From Synechococcus lacustris (lineage in GTDB: Bacteria > Cyanobacteriota > Cyanobacteriia > PCC-6307 > Cyanobiaceae): a DNA stretch of 64,000 bases. This document shows positions 44,553 through 54,235 of this stretch, in pieces (the first letter of the stretch is position 1; every line of letters begins with the position of its first letter). The stretch is taken from the NCBI GenBank assembly GCA_903943975.1, contig CAJAQB010000001.1, forward strand, positions 1-64,000. The letters are read 5' to 3'. The notes under the pieces were generated by a model. The model did not search any database, was not told the DNA's origin, and was given only the letters and a program-made list of their open reading frames with translations. Position numbers and translations under genes: made by a program.

Positions 44553-45776
44553 TTACTCCTTTGGATTAGTGGGTGCTAATTCCATCTGCTTGAGCCAAGC
44601 CACGTCGTCGTCGCTAAAAGGCGACAGATCCCGCAGCCTTTGCACCACCCCAGGCATCAGTTCAAGTACCCGATCAACTTCCTCTGCCGTGGTGAAACGG
44701 GAGAGTGAAAAGCGAATCGAACCGTGCAGGGTGGTGTAGGGCACCGCCATGGCCCGCAGCACATGGGAGGCCTCCAGGGAGCCGGAGGTGCAGGCAGAAC
44801 CGGAGGAGGCGCAGATGCCGAAGCTATCGAGGGAGAAGAGGATCGATTCCCCCTCGATGTACTTGAAACCGATGTTGCTGGTGTTAGCCAGGCGGCTGGT
44901 GCCAACACCATTCACCACACAATCGCTGATCAGGGCCTGTAAACCCACCTCGAGGCGATCACGCAGCACGCCCACCGCCGCAATGGCGCCCGTTTGCAGA
45001 GCTTCACGGGCCTCACTTGCCGCCTGGCCCAGGCCGACAACACCAGCCACATTTTCTGTGCCTGCCCGGCGACCGCGTTCCTGATGGCCCCCCAGCAGAA
45101 AGGGCTGGAAGCGCACACCACGGCGCAGGTAGAGGGCACCCACCCCCTTGGGCCCATGGATTTTGTGGGCCGAAAGGGTGAGCAGATCCACCGGCAGGCT
45201 GCGCAGATCGATCGGCGCCTTACCCACCATCTGCACCGCATCCACATGCCAGAGGGCTCCGGCCTCTTTCACCAGCTCGCCGATCTGCTCCAGGGGAAAA
45301 GTGACCCCCGTTTCATTGTTGGCCGCCATGGTGGAAACCAGGGCGGTGGGGGTGCGCAACGCCTCGGCCAGCTGAACTAAATCCAACTGACCATGGCCGT
45401 CTACGCCGATAACAACGAGGTCGTAGCCCTCCTTTTCCAGCTGGCGGCACACATTGAGCACACAGGGGTGCTCAACTGCCGTGGTGATGATCCGGCGCCT
45501 ACCGGCCATGGTGGCGACCGCCGAGCGGATCGCACTGTTGTTGCCTTCACTGCCGCAGCTGGTGAACACCACCTCCGTGGGTTCAGCACCGATCAAGGCT
45601 GCCACCTCATAGCGGGCCTGCTTGATCGCCAAACCCACCTCACCACCGAAGCGATGCATGGAGGAAGGGTTGCCGTAGGTTTGGCGGTAAAAGGGGAGCA
45701 TGGCGTCCAACACCCCTTCGCTTACCTGGGTGGTGGCGTTGTTATCGAGATAGGTGAGGGGAGGAATGGTGCTCAT
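44553..45776 (-). CDS. nifS: Cysteine desulfurase
   Basis: A 407-residue PLP enzyme that takes sulfur from cysteine for NifU. TYLDNNATTQVSEGVLDAML starts the protein, LLTLSAHKIHGPKGVGALYL holds the PLP lysine, and GICASSGSACTSGSLEASHV the reactive-site cysteine. Length and motifs are normal for NifS. Lies between nifB and nifU; the fdxN gene often found between nifB and nifS in heterocystous strains is absent here. Confidence 0.96.
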   Translation of the reverse strand: MSTIPPLTYLDNNATTQVSEGVLDAMLPFYRQTYGNPSSMHRFGGEVGLAIKQARYEVAALIGAEPTEVVFTSCGSEGNNSAIRSAVATMAGRRRIITTAVEHPCVLNVCRQLEKEGYDLVVIGVDGHGQLDLVQLAEALRTPTALVSTMAANNETGVTFPLEQIGELVKEAGALWHVDAVQMVGKAPIDLRSLPVDLLTLSAHKIHGPKGVGALYLRRGVRFQPFLLGGHQERGRRAGTENVAGVVGLGQAASEAREALQTGAIAAVGVLRDRLEVGLQALISDCVVNGVGTSRLANTSNIGFKYIEGESILFSLDSFGICASSGSACTSGSLEASHVLRAMAVPYTTLHGSIRFSLSRFTTAEEVDRVLELMPGVVQRLRDLSPFSDDDVAWLKQMELAPTNPKE

Positions 45777-45836
45777 GGGGTGAACGGCAGTGAATTGGTT
45801 AGCTGTGATGGCAAAAGAGGGAAACTGGCTGGCGAT

Positions 45837-47330
45837 TTAGCAGCCCGCCAAGAGGGCAGCGGAGCCATCAAGGGGTGCTGGCTCAAGTTCCGGGAGCTGA
45901 CCTGTAGTGATGTCGCCGTATACCTGGCGCACCGCCACTGAAATCAGCTCATGGGTTTCAATCACCCTCACGCCGAGATGGGCCAACTGCTGGCGGGGTG
46001 ATGCACCAATCCGACTAACCAGCACCGCGGCGCAGTCTTCCAGCACTGAAGCAATACCCTTCATCGCTGCCTCTTCGCCGTAGCCCCCCTGGCAGTAGTG
46101 ATCAACCTTGCGGTGGCCAACGAAGCGGCTGCCTTGGCTATCCACTTCGTACACCTGAAATTCCTTGGCGTGGCCGAAGTGCTGATTAACAAGACCACCG
46201 CCCTTGCTGGCGACGGCCAGAAGCAGCGTCGGTCCAGCAGGGGTGCCAGCAGCTGCAGCGGCCTCAGCGGCGGCAGCTGCAAGCACTTTTTCCGCCTGGT
46301 GCATCTGCTTACGGAACATTTCGATCGACTCGCGGGCCTGTTCGCGGGCGCCGTGATCCAGCACAGGGGTGGTAGCCATTACCTTCTCTTTGCTGAATTC
46401 CTGGGAGCGGTCTTCCCCCAGCAAACCCACCGCATCGGCACGGCATTGGCGGCAATGGCGCATCATCCGCACCGCCCCTTCACCGCAGGCGTCCTGCAGG
46501 CTGGTGAGCTCCGCCGGGGTGGGTCCCCGCTGGCCGCGCAGGCCAAACACCGTGCCGTGCTCCGGCGCCGAGATCAGCGGCATGATGTTGTGGAGGAAGG
46601 CACCGCGTTCGCGGATCGCCCGATTCACCTCGATCAGGTGTTCGTCATTGATCCCAGGGATCATCACCGAATTCACCTTGACCAGGATGTCTGCCTCCCG
46701 CAGCAGATCCAGGCTCTCCATCTGGCGTTCATGGAGCAGTTGCGAGGCCTCGCGACCGCGGTAGCGACGGCGCTCGAAATGGACCCAGGGATAGATCTCG
46801 GCACCGATGTCCGGATCGATCATGTTGATCGTGAGGGTCACGTGATCGATGTTGAGGCCCTTGAGCCGCTCGATGTGGTCCGGCAGGGCTAGGCCATTGC
46901 TGGAGAGACAGAGCTTTAGGTCTGGGGCCTCGCTGGCAATACGATCAAAGGTTTCAAAGGTGTGCTCCGGGTTGGCCAGGGGGTCTCCCGGACCGGCGAT
47001 ACCCACCACGGTGAGCTGGGGAATTTTCTCCGCCACCACCAGCACCTTGTGGGCGGCCTCCCTGGGGTTGAGCAATTCGCTCACCACCCCAGGACGGCTT
47101 TCGTTGGCGCAATCGTATTTACGGTTACAGAAATTGCACTGGATATTGCATGCCGGAGCCACGGCCACATGCATCCGTGCATAGTGATGATGGGCCTCTT
47201 CGCTATAGCAAGGGTGCTTTTCAATCCTGGCGCGGGTGCGTTCGTCCATTTGAGGTGCAGCCGGTTTGGCTTTTGCAGTGGACGGACAATTGCAGCTGGC
47301 CTTGGAAGCGGAGGAGGGAGCTTTCGTCAT
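45837..47330 (-). CDS. nifB: NifB, radical-SAM cofactor synthase
   Basis: Builds the Fe8S9C core (NifB-co) of the iron-molybdenum cofactor. [28 protein letters not shown] contains the radical-SAM CxxxCxxC cluster, [15 protein letters not shown] is the SAM-binding part, and [18 protein letters not shown] provides further cluster ligands. A NifX-like domain ([20 protein letters not shown]) forms the last 110 residues. The ATG at 47330 gives 497 residues; the track's GTG at 47438 adds 36 less typical ones and cannot be excluded. First gene of the leftward nif run, divergent from nifE. Confidence 0.95.
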   Translation of the reverse strand: MTKAPSSASKASCNCPSTAKAKPAAPQMDERTRARIEKHPCYSEEAHHHYARMHVAVAPACNIQCNFCNRKYDCANESRPGVVSELLNPREAAHKVLVVAEKIPQLTVVGIAGPGDPLANPEHTFETFDRIASEAPDLKLCLSSNGLALPDHIERLKGLNIDHVTLTINMIDPDIGAEIYPWVHFERRRYRGREASQLLHERQMESLDLLREADILVKVNSVMIPGINDEHLIEVNRAIRERGAFLHNIMPLISAPEHGTVFGLRGQRGPTPAELTSLQDACGEGAVRMMRHCRQCRADAVGLLGEDRSQEFSKEKVMATTPVLDHGAREQARESIEMFRKQMHQAEKVLAAAAAEAAAAAGTPAGPTLLLAVASKGGGLVNQHFGHAKEFQVYEVDSQGSRFVGHRKVDHYCQGGYGEEAAMKGIASVLEDCAAVLVSRIGASPRQQLAHLGVRVIETHELISVAVRQVYGDITTGQLPELEPAPLDGSAALLAGC

Positions 47331-47438
47331 GGCGTCGCGAAAGAACTGCGATGCACCTGTCTTAACCGGTGCTTTAAACACGAAGCCCGGCGCCTTAGGT
47401 TGATTAGGGCTGCACTCGTTGCTCAAATCGACTGGCAC

Positions 47439-47924
47439 AAAAGGCTTTTATTTTTCCTTCGGGTTGGGGTACGGGTCTTTCTGGGAAGGTGTGAAGGTAT
47501 TCAGAAACGGCAAATTGGCGCTGAATTTGATTAGGCGAAGGAAATCAGTAACCATCGATTCAAATCAATTGAATCCGCCCAACGGCAGGCCAAGGGATGT
47601 CATCGATTGCAGTTACCGTTGCTACAGCACTCAAGCAAAGCTGGCCTGAGTGCACAGATCACAGCGGCGACCATGCTGTAGCGTTTAATACTGTTTTAAT
47701 AGGTACAACGAACCGGGCGATGGCGTTGAGTGGAAAGGAATACAGCCACCTCACCCCAGTGAATTGCTAAGCGGCAGACTTGCTGGATTTGCAGCTGCTG
47801 TTCCCGTGGGGGTTTTGGTGATTGAAGCCAAAACTTTGAGGGCATTGAGGAGCCGCCCTGGCGATCTTGCCGGCCAAACGTGATGTTTATGGTCTTGGCA
47901 TCTGCCAGAGCAGGAGATCTGCTG
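47439..47924. promoter_or_regulatory. nifB-nifE divergent control region
   Basis: Nearly 490 bp without a gene. It contains GGGGTACGGGTCTTT at about 47467 (close to the modA NtcA site), a perfect inverted repeat GATTCAA-ATCAA-TTGAATC at 47557-47575, GCACTCA-N13-TGAGTGC at 47627-47653, an NtcA-type site at 47678, and GTTGAGTG at 47725. The TGAGTG core recurs in the fdxH and fdxB promoters, making this a likely target of CnfR and NtcA. Confidence 0.6.
47678..47691. promoter_or_regulatory. NtcA-type site in the nifB-nifE spacer
   Basis: GTAGCGTTTAATAC is a perfect GTA-N8-TAC. GTTTTAATAGGTAC (one mismatch) follows two bases later, giving a tandem arrangement. It is about 235 bp before nifE and 350 bp before nifB. 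Confidence 0.5.
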
Positions 47925-49313
47925 ATGGTTCATGCACCCACCAACCGTGAACTGCTGACCGAACCGGCCTGCAGCCACAATCCAGCCGCCAAGGGCGGTT
48001 CAGCCAAAAAAGGCTGTGCCCAGAAGGCTAAACCTGGGGATGCCCAGGGGGGCTGCGCCTTTGATGGCGCCCTGATCACCCTGGTGCCCATCACCGATGT
48101 CGCCCACCTGGTCCACGGGCCGATCGCCTGTGGGGGCCACTCCTGGGGCACCCGCGGCAGCCTTTCCTCCGGTCCGCAGCATTATCGCCACGGTTTTACC
48201 ACAGATCTAAACGAGCACGACATCATCTTTGGTGCAGAAACCAAGCTGCGCCAAGCGATTGAGGCGATCGCCCGGGACCATCGCCCCAAGGCGATCTTTG
48301 TTTATGCCACCTGCGTCACCGCCCTGATCGGTGAAGACCTGGATTCGGTTTGCAAGCAGGCGGCCCAGGCCCTGGCGCTGCCAGTGATCCCAGTGCACAG
48401 CGCTGGCTTTCGCGGCAGCAAAAACTTCGGCAACCGCCTGGGGGGCCAGGCCCTGCTCGACCATGTGATCGGCACCAGCCAAGCGCCCCGCCAAGCCGGC
48501 CCCTCAATCAACATCATCGGTGAGTACAACATCGCCGGTGAGGTCTGGGCGGTGGAGCCGCTGCTGGAGGCCCTAGGCATCCGCGTTCAGGCCAGGATCA
48601 CCGGCGATGGCCGCTATGAAGCGATCGCCGCCGCCCACCAGGCCGATCTCAATGTGGTGATCTGCTCCAAGGCGCTGCTGAATGTGGCCCGCACGATGGA
48701 GGAGCGCTACGGCATTCCCTTTATTGAAGCCTCCTTCTATGGCTCCGCCAATGTGAGCCAATGCCTGCGCCAGATCGTTGATCATTTGGTGGATTCAAAG
48801 CTGGCCGATCTTTCGCTGATCGACCGCTCGGAGGCGTTGATTGCCACCCATACCGCACTGATGGGTAGCCAACTGGAGCCCTATCGGCAACGGCTGGCCG
48901 GCAAACGCATCGTGCTCTACACCGGTGGCGTTAAAAGCTGGTCGATCATCGCCGCCGCCGCCGACCTCGGCATGAAGGTGGTGGCCACCAGCATCAAGAA
49001 AAGCACCGCCGATGACAAGGCCCGCATCGAGGAATTGCTGGGTCCCGACGGGGTGTTGATCGAAAAAGGTGGCGCCGCCGAAATTCTCGACGTGATCGCC
49101 CGCACCGGTGCAGACATGTTGATCGCCGGTGGTCGCAATCAGTACACGGCCCTCAAGGCCCGCATCCCCTTCCTAGACATCAACCAGGAACGCCACCACG
49201 CCTACGCCGGCTACGAGGGCATCGTTGCCTTGGCCAGGGAAATCGATGAGGCGATGCACAGCCCCGTTTGGGAGCAGGTGCGTAGGCCGGCCCCCTGGGA
49301 GCAGGAACCATGA
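47925..49313 (+). CDS. nifE: FeMo-cofactor scaffold protein NifE
   Basis: NifE and NifN form the NifD/K-like scaffold on which NifB-co is matured with molybdenum and homocitrate. The segments PGDAQGGCAFDGALITLVPI and HGPIACGGHSWGTRG carry the cluster cysteines, and VYATCVTALIGEDLDSVCK another. The ATG at 47925 (462 residues), with CAGGAG 8 bp upstream, is preferred to the track's start at 47880. Its stop overlaps the nifN start by four bases. Confidence 0.95.
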   Translation: MVHAPTNRELLTEPACSHNPAAKGGSAKKGCAQKAKPGDAQGGCAFDGALITLVPITDVAHLVHGPIACGGHSWGTRGSLSSGPQHYRHGFTTDLNEHDIIFGAETKLRQAIEAIARDHRPKAIFVYATCVTALIGEDLDSVCKQAAQALALPVIPVHSAGFRGSKNFGNRLGGQALLDHVIGTSQAPRQAGPSINIIGEYNIAGEVWAVEPLLEALGIRVQARITGDGRYEAIAAAHQADLNVVICSKALLNVARTMEERYGIPFIEASFYGSANVSQCLRQIVDHLVDSKLADLSLIDRSEALIATHTALMGSQLEPYRQRLAGKRIVLYTGGVKSWSIIAAAADLGMKVVATSIKKSTADDKARIEELLGPDGVLIEKGGAAEILDVIARTGADMLIAGGRNQYTALKARIPFLDINQERHHAYAGYEGIVALAREIDEAMHSPVWEQVRRPAPWEQEP

Positions 49314-50599
49314 CCAGCACTAAACCAGCTAGCACCGCCGCCCCGCCGCGGCAGGCCCTGGCCGTAGACACCTTCAAACACAGCCCGGCCCTTGGGGCGG
49401 CCCTGGCGCTACTGGGGGTAAAGGGCTCGGTGCCCCTACTGCATGGGGCCCAGGGCTGCACCGCCGCCGCCAAGGTGGTGTTGGTGAAGCACTTCAGAGA
49501 AGCAATCCCCCTGGCCACCACGGCCATGGATGAGGTGAGCACCGTGCTTGGCGGCGACGCCAACATCATCGAGGCGATTGCCACCCTCTATGGCAAGTCA
49601 AAGCCAAAGCTGATTGGCCTCTGCTCCACGGCCCTCACCGAAACCCGGGGCGACGATCTCGAGGGGGCGGTTTGTCGCCTGCGACAACAGCACCCAGATC
49701 TGGCGGAGTTGCCCATCGCCGTGATCCACTCCCCTGATTTCATGGGCGGTTTGCAGGAGGGCTTTGCTGCGGCAGTGGGCTCCCTGCTGGAGACCTTCGC
49801 CAGCCCCGGGCCCACCATCCCCGGCCAGATAACAGTGCTGGCCAATGCCTGCCTCGCCCCCGGCGATGGTCAGGAGCTCAAGGATCTACTGGAGGCCTTT
49901 GGCTACCAGCCCCTGCTCGTGCCAGATCTCTCTGATTCCCTTGATGGCCGCCTCAGTGAAGCGCCTTCCCCCTTGGCCCAGGGGGGCATCAGCGTGGAGC
50001 AGTTGCGGCTGGTGGGGCGCTCCGAACAGGTGATTGTGATTGGCGAAAGCTTGGCCGCCGTAGGGGCCCGGCTGGCGGAACGCTGCCACTGCTCACTCAC
50101 CAGCATTCCCCAGCTGATGAGCCTCGAGGCGGTGGATGGCTTCATTCACCAACTCAGCCGCTGGAGTGGACGCCCGGTGCCGGAGCGCTACCGCCGCCAA
50201 CGGCGCCAGGTGCTGGATGCCCTGCTAGACACCCACTTCTACTTCGGTAACAAGCGGGTGCCCCTGGCCCTGGAGGGCGATCTCCTCCAGGGCATGGTGG
50301 CCTTCCTGCAGGCCTGCGGCGCCAAGGTCCAAACGGCCCTCACCCCCCAGATCGGTGACCTGGCGCTGTTGGGGGAAAGTTGCGATGGCGCCCACCTGCT
50401 GGTGGCCAGCTCCCAGGCAGCTGCCCTGGCCCAAAGCAAAGGCATACCCCTCTATCGGCTCGGCTTCCCGATCACCGACCGCTTGGGCCAGGGCCTACGG
50501 GTGTCGATCGGCTACGCCGGGCTGCTGCGTCAACTGATCGAGCTGGGCAACATCTTGCTCGAACAGGAGTTAGCCCACCCCGTTCATCCCGGCGGATGA
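49310..50599 (+). CDS. nifN: FeMo-cofactor scaffold protein NifN
   Basis: A 429-residue partner of NifE. FKHSPALGAALALLGVKGSV PLLHGAQGCTAAAKVVLVKH is the NifK/NifN-type cluster-binding start, and LGGDANIIEAIATLYGKSKP KLIGLCSTALTETRGDDL follows. Full length, in frame, overlapping nifE by ATGA, so the two scaffold subunits are made together. Confidence 0.95.
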   Translation: MTSTKPASTAAPPRQALAVDTFKHSPALGAALALLGVKGSVPLLHGAQGCTAAAKVVLVKHFREAIPLATTAMDEVSTVLGGDANIIEAIATLYGKSKPKLIGLCSTALTETRGDDLEGAVCRLRQQHPDLAELPIAVIHSPDFMGGLQEGFAAAVGSLLETFASPGPTIPGQITVLANACLAPGDGQELKDLLEAFGYQPLLVPDLSDSLDGRLSEAPSPLAQGGISVEQLRLVGRSEQVIVIGESLAAVGARLAERCHCSLTSIPQLMSLEAVDGFIHQLSRWSGRPVPERYRRQRRQVLDALLDTHFYFGNKRVPLALEGDLLQGMVAFLQACGAKVQTALTPQIGDLALLGESCDGAHLLVASSQAAALAQSKGIPLYRLGFPITDRLGQGLRVSIGYAGLLRQLIELGNILLEQELAHPVHPGG

Positions 50600-50649
50600 G
50601 CTTCTGACTTCGACTCCAGAAACAATCCCCATCACCATTCGCCACTGCC

Positions 50650-51030
50650 ATGTACGTCGCCTTCGCTAGCCAAGACCAAATTCACATCGATGCCCATTTC
50701 GGCTGGTGCCCCTTTCTGGAGATCTACAAGGTTTCCACCGAGGGCCATGAGCTGCATCAATCGATTGCTTTCCCCCCCGGGGCCGAGCAGGACGGAGATG
50801 AAAACAAACTGACCCCAAGAATCAATGCCGTGCGGGCCTGCACCCTCGTTTATGTAACCGCCATCGGCGGCAGTGCGGCGGCCCGCTTGATCCGCGAACG
50901 GATCACACCGATCCGCAACCCCAACCCCAGCGAGCCGATCGAATCACTGCTCGATCGCTTGGTGGTGATGCTCCAGGGCACTCCCCCCCCCTGGCTGCGC
51001 AAGGTGCTGCAAGCCCAGCAGGTGACTTGA
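50650..51030 (+). CDS. nifX: NifX, cofactor carrier
   Basis: A 126-residue NifX-type protein: MYVAFASQDQIHIDAHFGWC PFLEIYKVSTEGHEL and VTAIGGSAAARLIRERITPI RNPN are conserved. NifX binds NifB-co and a precursor in transit to NifEN. It starts 50 bp after nifN and precedes the DUF269 gene, the usual order. Confidence 0.94.
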   Translation: MYVAFASQDQIHIDAHFGWCPFLEIYKVSTEGHELHQSIAFPPGAEQDGDENKLTPRINAVRACTLVYVTAIGGSAAARLIRERITPIRNPNPSEPIESLLDRLVVMLQGTPPPWLRKVLQAQQVT

Positions 51031-51067
51031 AGCCCGAAAGTCTTCCACCCCCATCAGCATTCCTCCA

Positions 51068-51550
51068 ATGACCACCCCCCAACCCTCCATTCCTGAACTG
51101 GCCGAACCTGGGGCCCTGCTCCAGAGCGAAGCCAGCAAAGCCCTCACCCAACAGATCCGCGTTAACGACCCCTACGGCACCCTGCGGAACTGGGGCGATG
51201 AGCTGCTGATCAAGCCCTTCCTGGTGACCCGCGAGAAGAAGCGCAGCATCAGCATCGAAGGTCCAGTGGAATCGGCAACCCGCGGCCGAATCCAGGCCTT
51301 CTTTCGTTCCCTGGCCCATCGGATCGAATCCCGCACGGGCTTGATGACCCAGATGGTGCTGGATATCAATGAAGAGGGTTTTGGCTGGGCCCTGGTATTT
51401 GCCGGGCACCTGGTGCTGGTGAACCGCACCCTGCGGGATGCCCATCGCTTCGGCTTCCTCAACCTGGTGGAACTGGTGGCTGAATCCGACAAGCTCACCG
51501 AGCAAGCGGTGGCGCTAGCCGAACGCTATCCGGAGGTCGGTAACCCATGA
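51068..51550 (+). CDS. NifX-associated protein (DUF269)
   Basis: A 160-residue protein of the DUF269 family always found beside nifX: IRVNDPYGTLRNWGDELLIK PFLVTREKKRSISIEGPVES and GFGWALVFAGHLVLVNRTLR DAHRFGF are the family pattern. Role in cofactor assembly is likely but not defined. Its stop overlaps the next start (ATGA). Confidence 0.92.
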   Translation: MTTPQPSIPELAEPGALLQSEASKALTQQIRVNDPYGTLRNWGDELLIKPFLVTREKKRSISIEGPVESATRGRIQAFFRSLAHRIESRTGLMTQMVLDINEEGFGWALVFAGHLVLVNRTLRDAHRFGFLNLVELVAESDKLTEQAVALAERYPEVGNP

Positions 51551-51786
51551 CCAGCAATGGCGACGACTTCCGGCAACTCGACAGCGAGGTGCTGCGCCAA
51601 CGGATCCGTTCGCTAAACAGCAAGGCCGGACAGATGAAGATGGATCTCCATGATCTAGCTGAAGGTTTGCCCGCTGATTTCGAGCAGTTGCCTGGCCTTG
51701 CCGCCCAAACCCACGCGATCTTTGCCCAACTTGATGCCATGCGGCGCCACCTGCGCGAGCAGGAAGCCACCAGTACCCCTACCTGA
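51547..51786 (+). CDS. CCE_0567-type metalloprotein (DUF683)
   Basis: A 79-residue helical-hairpin protein. LDSEVLRQRIRSLNSKAGQM KMDLHDLAEGLPADFEQLPG matches the small DUF683/CCE_0567 family, conserved in nif clusters and known to form four-helix bundles that bind iron or nickel. Overlaps the DUF269 gene by four bases, and lies 8 bp before nifW. Confidence 0.88.
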   Translation: MTSNGDDFRQLDSEVLRQRIRSLNSKAGQMKMDLHDLAEGLPADFEQLPGLAAQTHAIFAQLDAMRRHLREQEATSTPT

Positions 51787-51794
51787 ACTTCGCC

Positions 51795-52136
51795 ATGACA
51801 GCCATGACCCCTAACAAATCCGCAGCCTTGGCGACGATGGCTGGTTTCAAGCAGCTGGTGGATGCGGAAGATTATTTCCGCTTCTTCTCCCTTGACTTTG
51901 ATCCCCAGGTGCTGAATGTGAATCGGCTGCATATCCTGCGCCACTTCTCCAATCAGCTCTCCAGCCAGGCTCCAACCTCAGAAGTTGCCGAAACAGAAGC
52001 CCAGTGCTTCGAGCGCCACCGCCGGGCCCTAGAGGAGGCCTATGCCCTGTTTGAGCACTCCAGCGGCGTAGAACAAAAGCTATTTGCTGTTTTCCGCCAA
52101 ACCCCTGGGCACATCGTGCGCCTGGAGGACCTATGA
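51795..52136 (+). CDS. nifW: NifW, nitrogenase stabilising protein
   Basis: A 113-residue NifW: FKQLVDAEDYFRFFSLDFDP QVLNVNRLHILRHFSN is the family signature. NifW binds NifDK and aids its maturation or protection from oxygen. Overlaps the hesA start by four bases. Confidence 0.93.
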   Translation: MTAMTPNKSAALATMAGFKQLVDAEDYFRFFSLDFDPQVLNVNRLHILRHFSNQLSSQAPTSEVAETEAQCFERHRRALEEAYALFEHSSGVEQKLFAVFRQTPGHIVRLEDL

Positions 52137-52912
52137 CCTTGGCGCCGCCCCTGGCCCCGCTCTCCCCTGGGCTCACTGAGCAGCAGCGGGAGCGCTACCG
52201 CCGCCAACTGCAGCTCCCCAACTTCGGCGAAGCCGCCCAACAGCGGCTGCTGGAAAGCAGCGTGTTGGTTACCGGCGTGGGCGGCCTGGGCGGCACCGTT
52301 GCCCTTTACCTGGCGGCGGCGGGCATTGGCCAGCTGGTGCTGGCCCGGGGCGGCAACCTGCGCCTAGACGATCTCAACCGTCAGGTGCTGATGCGCAACG
52401 ACGGTGTGGGCAAATTGCGGGTAGATCAGGCCGCCGAAAGCCTGCGCCGTTTCAATCCGGAAACGCTGGTGGTGGCGGTGGCCGATTACGTCACCGCCGA
52501 AAACGTCGGCGGCCTGGTGGCCCAGGCCGAGATCGCCGTGGATGCCACCCACAACTTTGAGGAGCGCTATCTGCTGAATGACGCCTGTCTCCAGGCAGGT
52601 ATCCCGATGGTGGAGGCCGCCATGGACGACATGGAGGCCCACTTGACCACGATCGTGCCGGGCCTCACCCCCTGCCTGCGCTGCCTCAATCCAGAGCCGC
52701 CCCCCTGGGACCGCCGCGGTTTCGGCGTGCTCGGCGCCGTTTCCGGTGCCCTTGCCTGCCTCGCCGCCCTGGAGGTGATCAAACAACTCACCGGTTGTGG
52801 CCCCACCCTCCAAGGCGAGCTGGCCCGCCTTGATTTCAACCAGCTCTCGATGCGGCGATTGCGGCTGCAGCGGGATCGCCACTGCCCCAGCTGCGGCTCG
52901 CTTCAGCCCTGA
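52133..52912 (+). CDS. hesA: HesA, ThiF/MoeB-type adenylyltransferase
   Basis: A 259-residue E1-like enzyme. VLVTGVGGLGGTVALYLAAA is the nucleotide-binding loop, DLNRQVLMRNDGVGK the next conserved block, and CLRCLNPEPPPWDR plus HCPSCGSL hold the zinc cysteines. HesA proteins in nif clusters probably adenylate the C-terminus of a small sulfur carrier, which fits the MoaD-like gene two positions on. Confidence 0.92.
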   Translation: MTLAPPLAPLSPGLTEQQRERYRRQLQLPNFGEAAQQRLLESSVLVTGVGGLGGTVALYLAAAGIGQLVLARGGNLRLDDLNRQVLMRNDGVGKLRVDQAAESLRRFNPETLVVAVADYVTAENVGGLVAQAEIAVDATHNFEERYLLNDACLQAGIPMVEAAMDDMEAHLTTIVPGLTPCLRCLNPEPPPWDRRGFGVLGAVSGALACLAALEVIKQLTGCGPTLQGELARLDFNQLSMRRLRLQRDRHCPSCGSLQP

Positions 52913-52942
52913 CCAGCACCAACCCTTCGCCCCCCTACTGCC

Positions 52943-53311
52943 ATGTGCGTCCGTTTTACTGAACCCGCTGAGCTGCGGCTGCGCAGCCTGATCCGCTCCC
53001 GCAACCTCGGCCCCGAAGCCGGCATTCGCGTCAGCGTTAGCGATGGTGGCTGTGCTGGCCGCAGCTACGACCTCAAGGTGGTAGCCGAACCCCAGGCCGA
53101 TGATCACCCCTTCAAGGTGGGCGCCGTTGCCGTTTATGTGGACAACAGCAGCCTGCCGGACCTGCGTGGCGTGGAGGTGGATTTTGTGGAGGGGGTGATG
53201 GAAAGCGGTTTCCGTTTCTCAAATCCCCAGGCCAGTGGCAGCTGTGGCTGCGGCAAGTCTTTTTCCACCGCGGAAAACTGCAGCACGGAGAGCAGCTGTC
53301 ATGGCCATTGA
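52943..53311 (+). CDS. hesB: HesB/IscA-type Fe-S carrier
   Basis: A 122-residue A-type carrier: ISVSDGGCAGRSYD-like segment with the first conserved cysteine (here VSVSDGGCAGRSYDLKVV) and GSCGCGKSF with the paired cysteines near the end. It transfers Fe-S clusters during nitrogenase maturation. A cysteine-containing tail (AENCSTESSCHGH) extends beyond the usual end. Its last codons overlap the MoaD-like start. Confidence 0.9.
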   Translation: MCVRFTEPAELRLRSLIRSRNLGPEAGIRVSVSDGGCAGRSYDLKVVAEPQADDHPFKVGAVAVYVDNSSLPDLRGVEVDFVEGVMESGFRFSNPQASGSCGCGKSFSTAENCSTESSCHGH

Positions 53312-53576
53312 CGTATACCTACCCCACGGCTGGCAGCGCCTGGGCATTGAACAGAGCCACATCAGCAGCGAAGCGAGAAGTATCGGTGAATTAATCGAGC
53401 TGCTCGAACAACGCTGGCCGCTGCTGGCCAAGGAGTGGCGGGGCAAAAATACATCCCTGGTCAGCCATCTGAAGCTATTCATCAATGGCGAACAGCTGGC
53501 CAAGGAAGGGGCCGAAGCCCAGGAGCTGAGCTCCGGTGATTGCGTTGATGTGCTGCTGCCGATCTCGGGGGGCTGA
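53301..53576 (+). CDS. MoaD/ThiS-like small sulfur carrier
   Basis: A 91-residue ubiquitin-fold protein from the ATG at 53301. It ends in VDVLLPISGG, the diglycine C-terminus that HesA-like enzymes adenylate, and has FINGEQLAKEG and SSGDCVDV typical of MoaD. The track's longer start lies inside hesB. With hesA and hesB it makes a complete sulfur-activation set for metallocluster assembly; a role in molybdopterin synthesis is the alternative. Confidence 0.88.
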   Translation: MAIDVYLPHGWQRLGIEQSHISSEARSIGELIELLEQRWPLLAKEWRGKNTSLVSHLKLFINGEQLAKEGAEAQELSSGDCVDVLLPISGG

Positions 53577-53595
53577 TGGCTAAAGGGGGGCCAAC

Positions 53596-53889
53596 TCAGT
53601 CCCGCTCACCCCGGGCCGGGCGCCCCAAACCACAGACAGCCATCATCTGCGCTTCCACCTGACGCAGTTGCTGGCGATCCGGTACATCCCGGTCTAACCG
53701 CCGCACCTTTACGGCAAAACTCATGAAAAACTTAAACATATCCTTTTCGGCTATGCCGTAGAGCCGACAGGTGTCGTACAGGGCCTGGGTCATGCAGTCC
53801 AACGCCGGCTCCACCGGAGCATCGCCGGGCACAACGCCGTCTACCAAACGAAAGGCCGCAGCGGTAAGCGCACGCTCGATCGAACCCAT
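53596..53889 (-). CDS. Unknown protein at the nif cluster edge
   Basis: A 97-residue soluble protein: EPALDCMTQALYDTCRLYGI AEKDMFKFFMSFAVKVRRLD then QQLRQVEAQMMAVCGLGRPA. Largely helical, with three cysteines. I do not recognise the family. It converges on the nif cluster from the other side with a 19-bp gap, has host-like codons, and looks like a real gene. Confidence 0.65.
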   Translation of the reverse strand: MGSIERALTAAAFRLVDGVVPGDAPVEPALDCMTQALYDTCRLYGIAEKDMFKFFMSFAVKVRRLDRDVPDRQQLRQVEAQMMAVCGLGRPARGERD

Positions 53890-54235
53890 CCCAAAACCAG
53901 CAGGTGCTCAAAGCGTATAAATGGCTACCGTTTAAGGCAAGCCGTTATTGCGAAGACGTAATACATGATTCTTTAACCTTGCGGGCTGGCGGCAGGGTTT
54001 AAGCAAAGAACCCCGGCCAGCTATCTGAAAGAAAATAACAAGACTTACGCAATTCAAAAACAGCAATTGACAGGCAAAAATTAACACAAATCAATGCCAA
54101 TCCCGGCCTAAATATTGATATATATTCGATCACAGGGAACATTAAAGAGCTTGGCCGGGTGCTTGATGGCTGGATCAGCTCTAGCCCGCCAACCCCCCAT
54201 GGGCGAATCTGGCTAGCGACCGCTATTGCCGCCAG
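53890..54235. other. Intergenic before the permease
   Basis: About 345 bp, AT-rich between 54020 and 54140 (ATAAATGGC, TATTGATATATATTCG and similar). It probably carries divergent promoters for the unknown gene and the permease. No NtcA consensus or hairpin of note was seen. Confidence 0.35.

Noticed and set aside
46098-46892. 264-residue ORF antisense to nifB
   Set aside because: Shadow of nifB.
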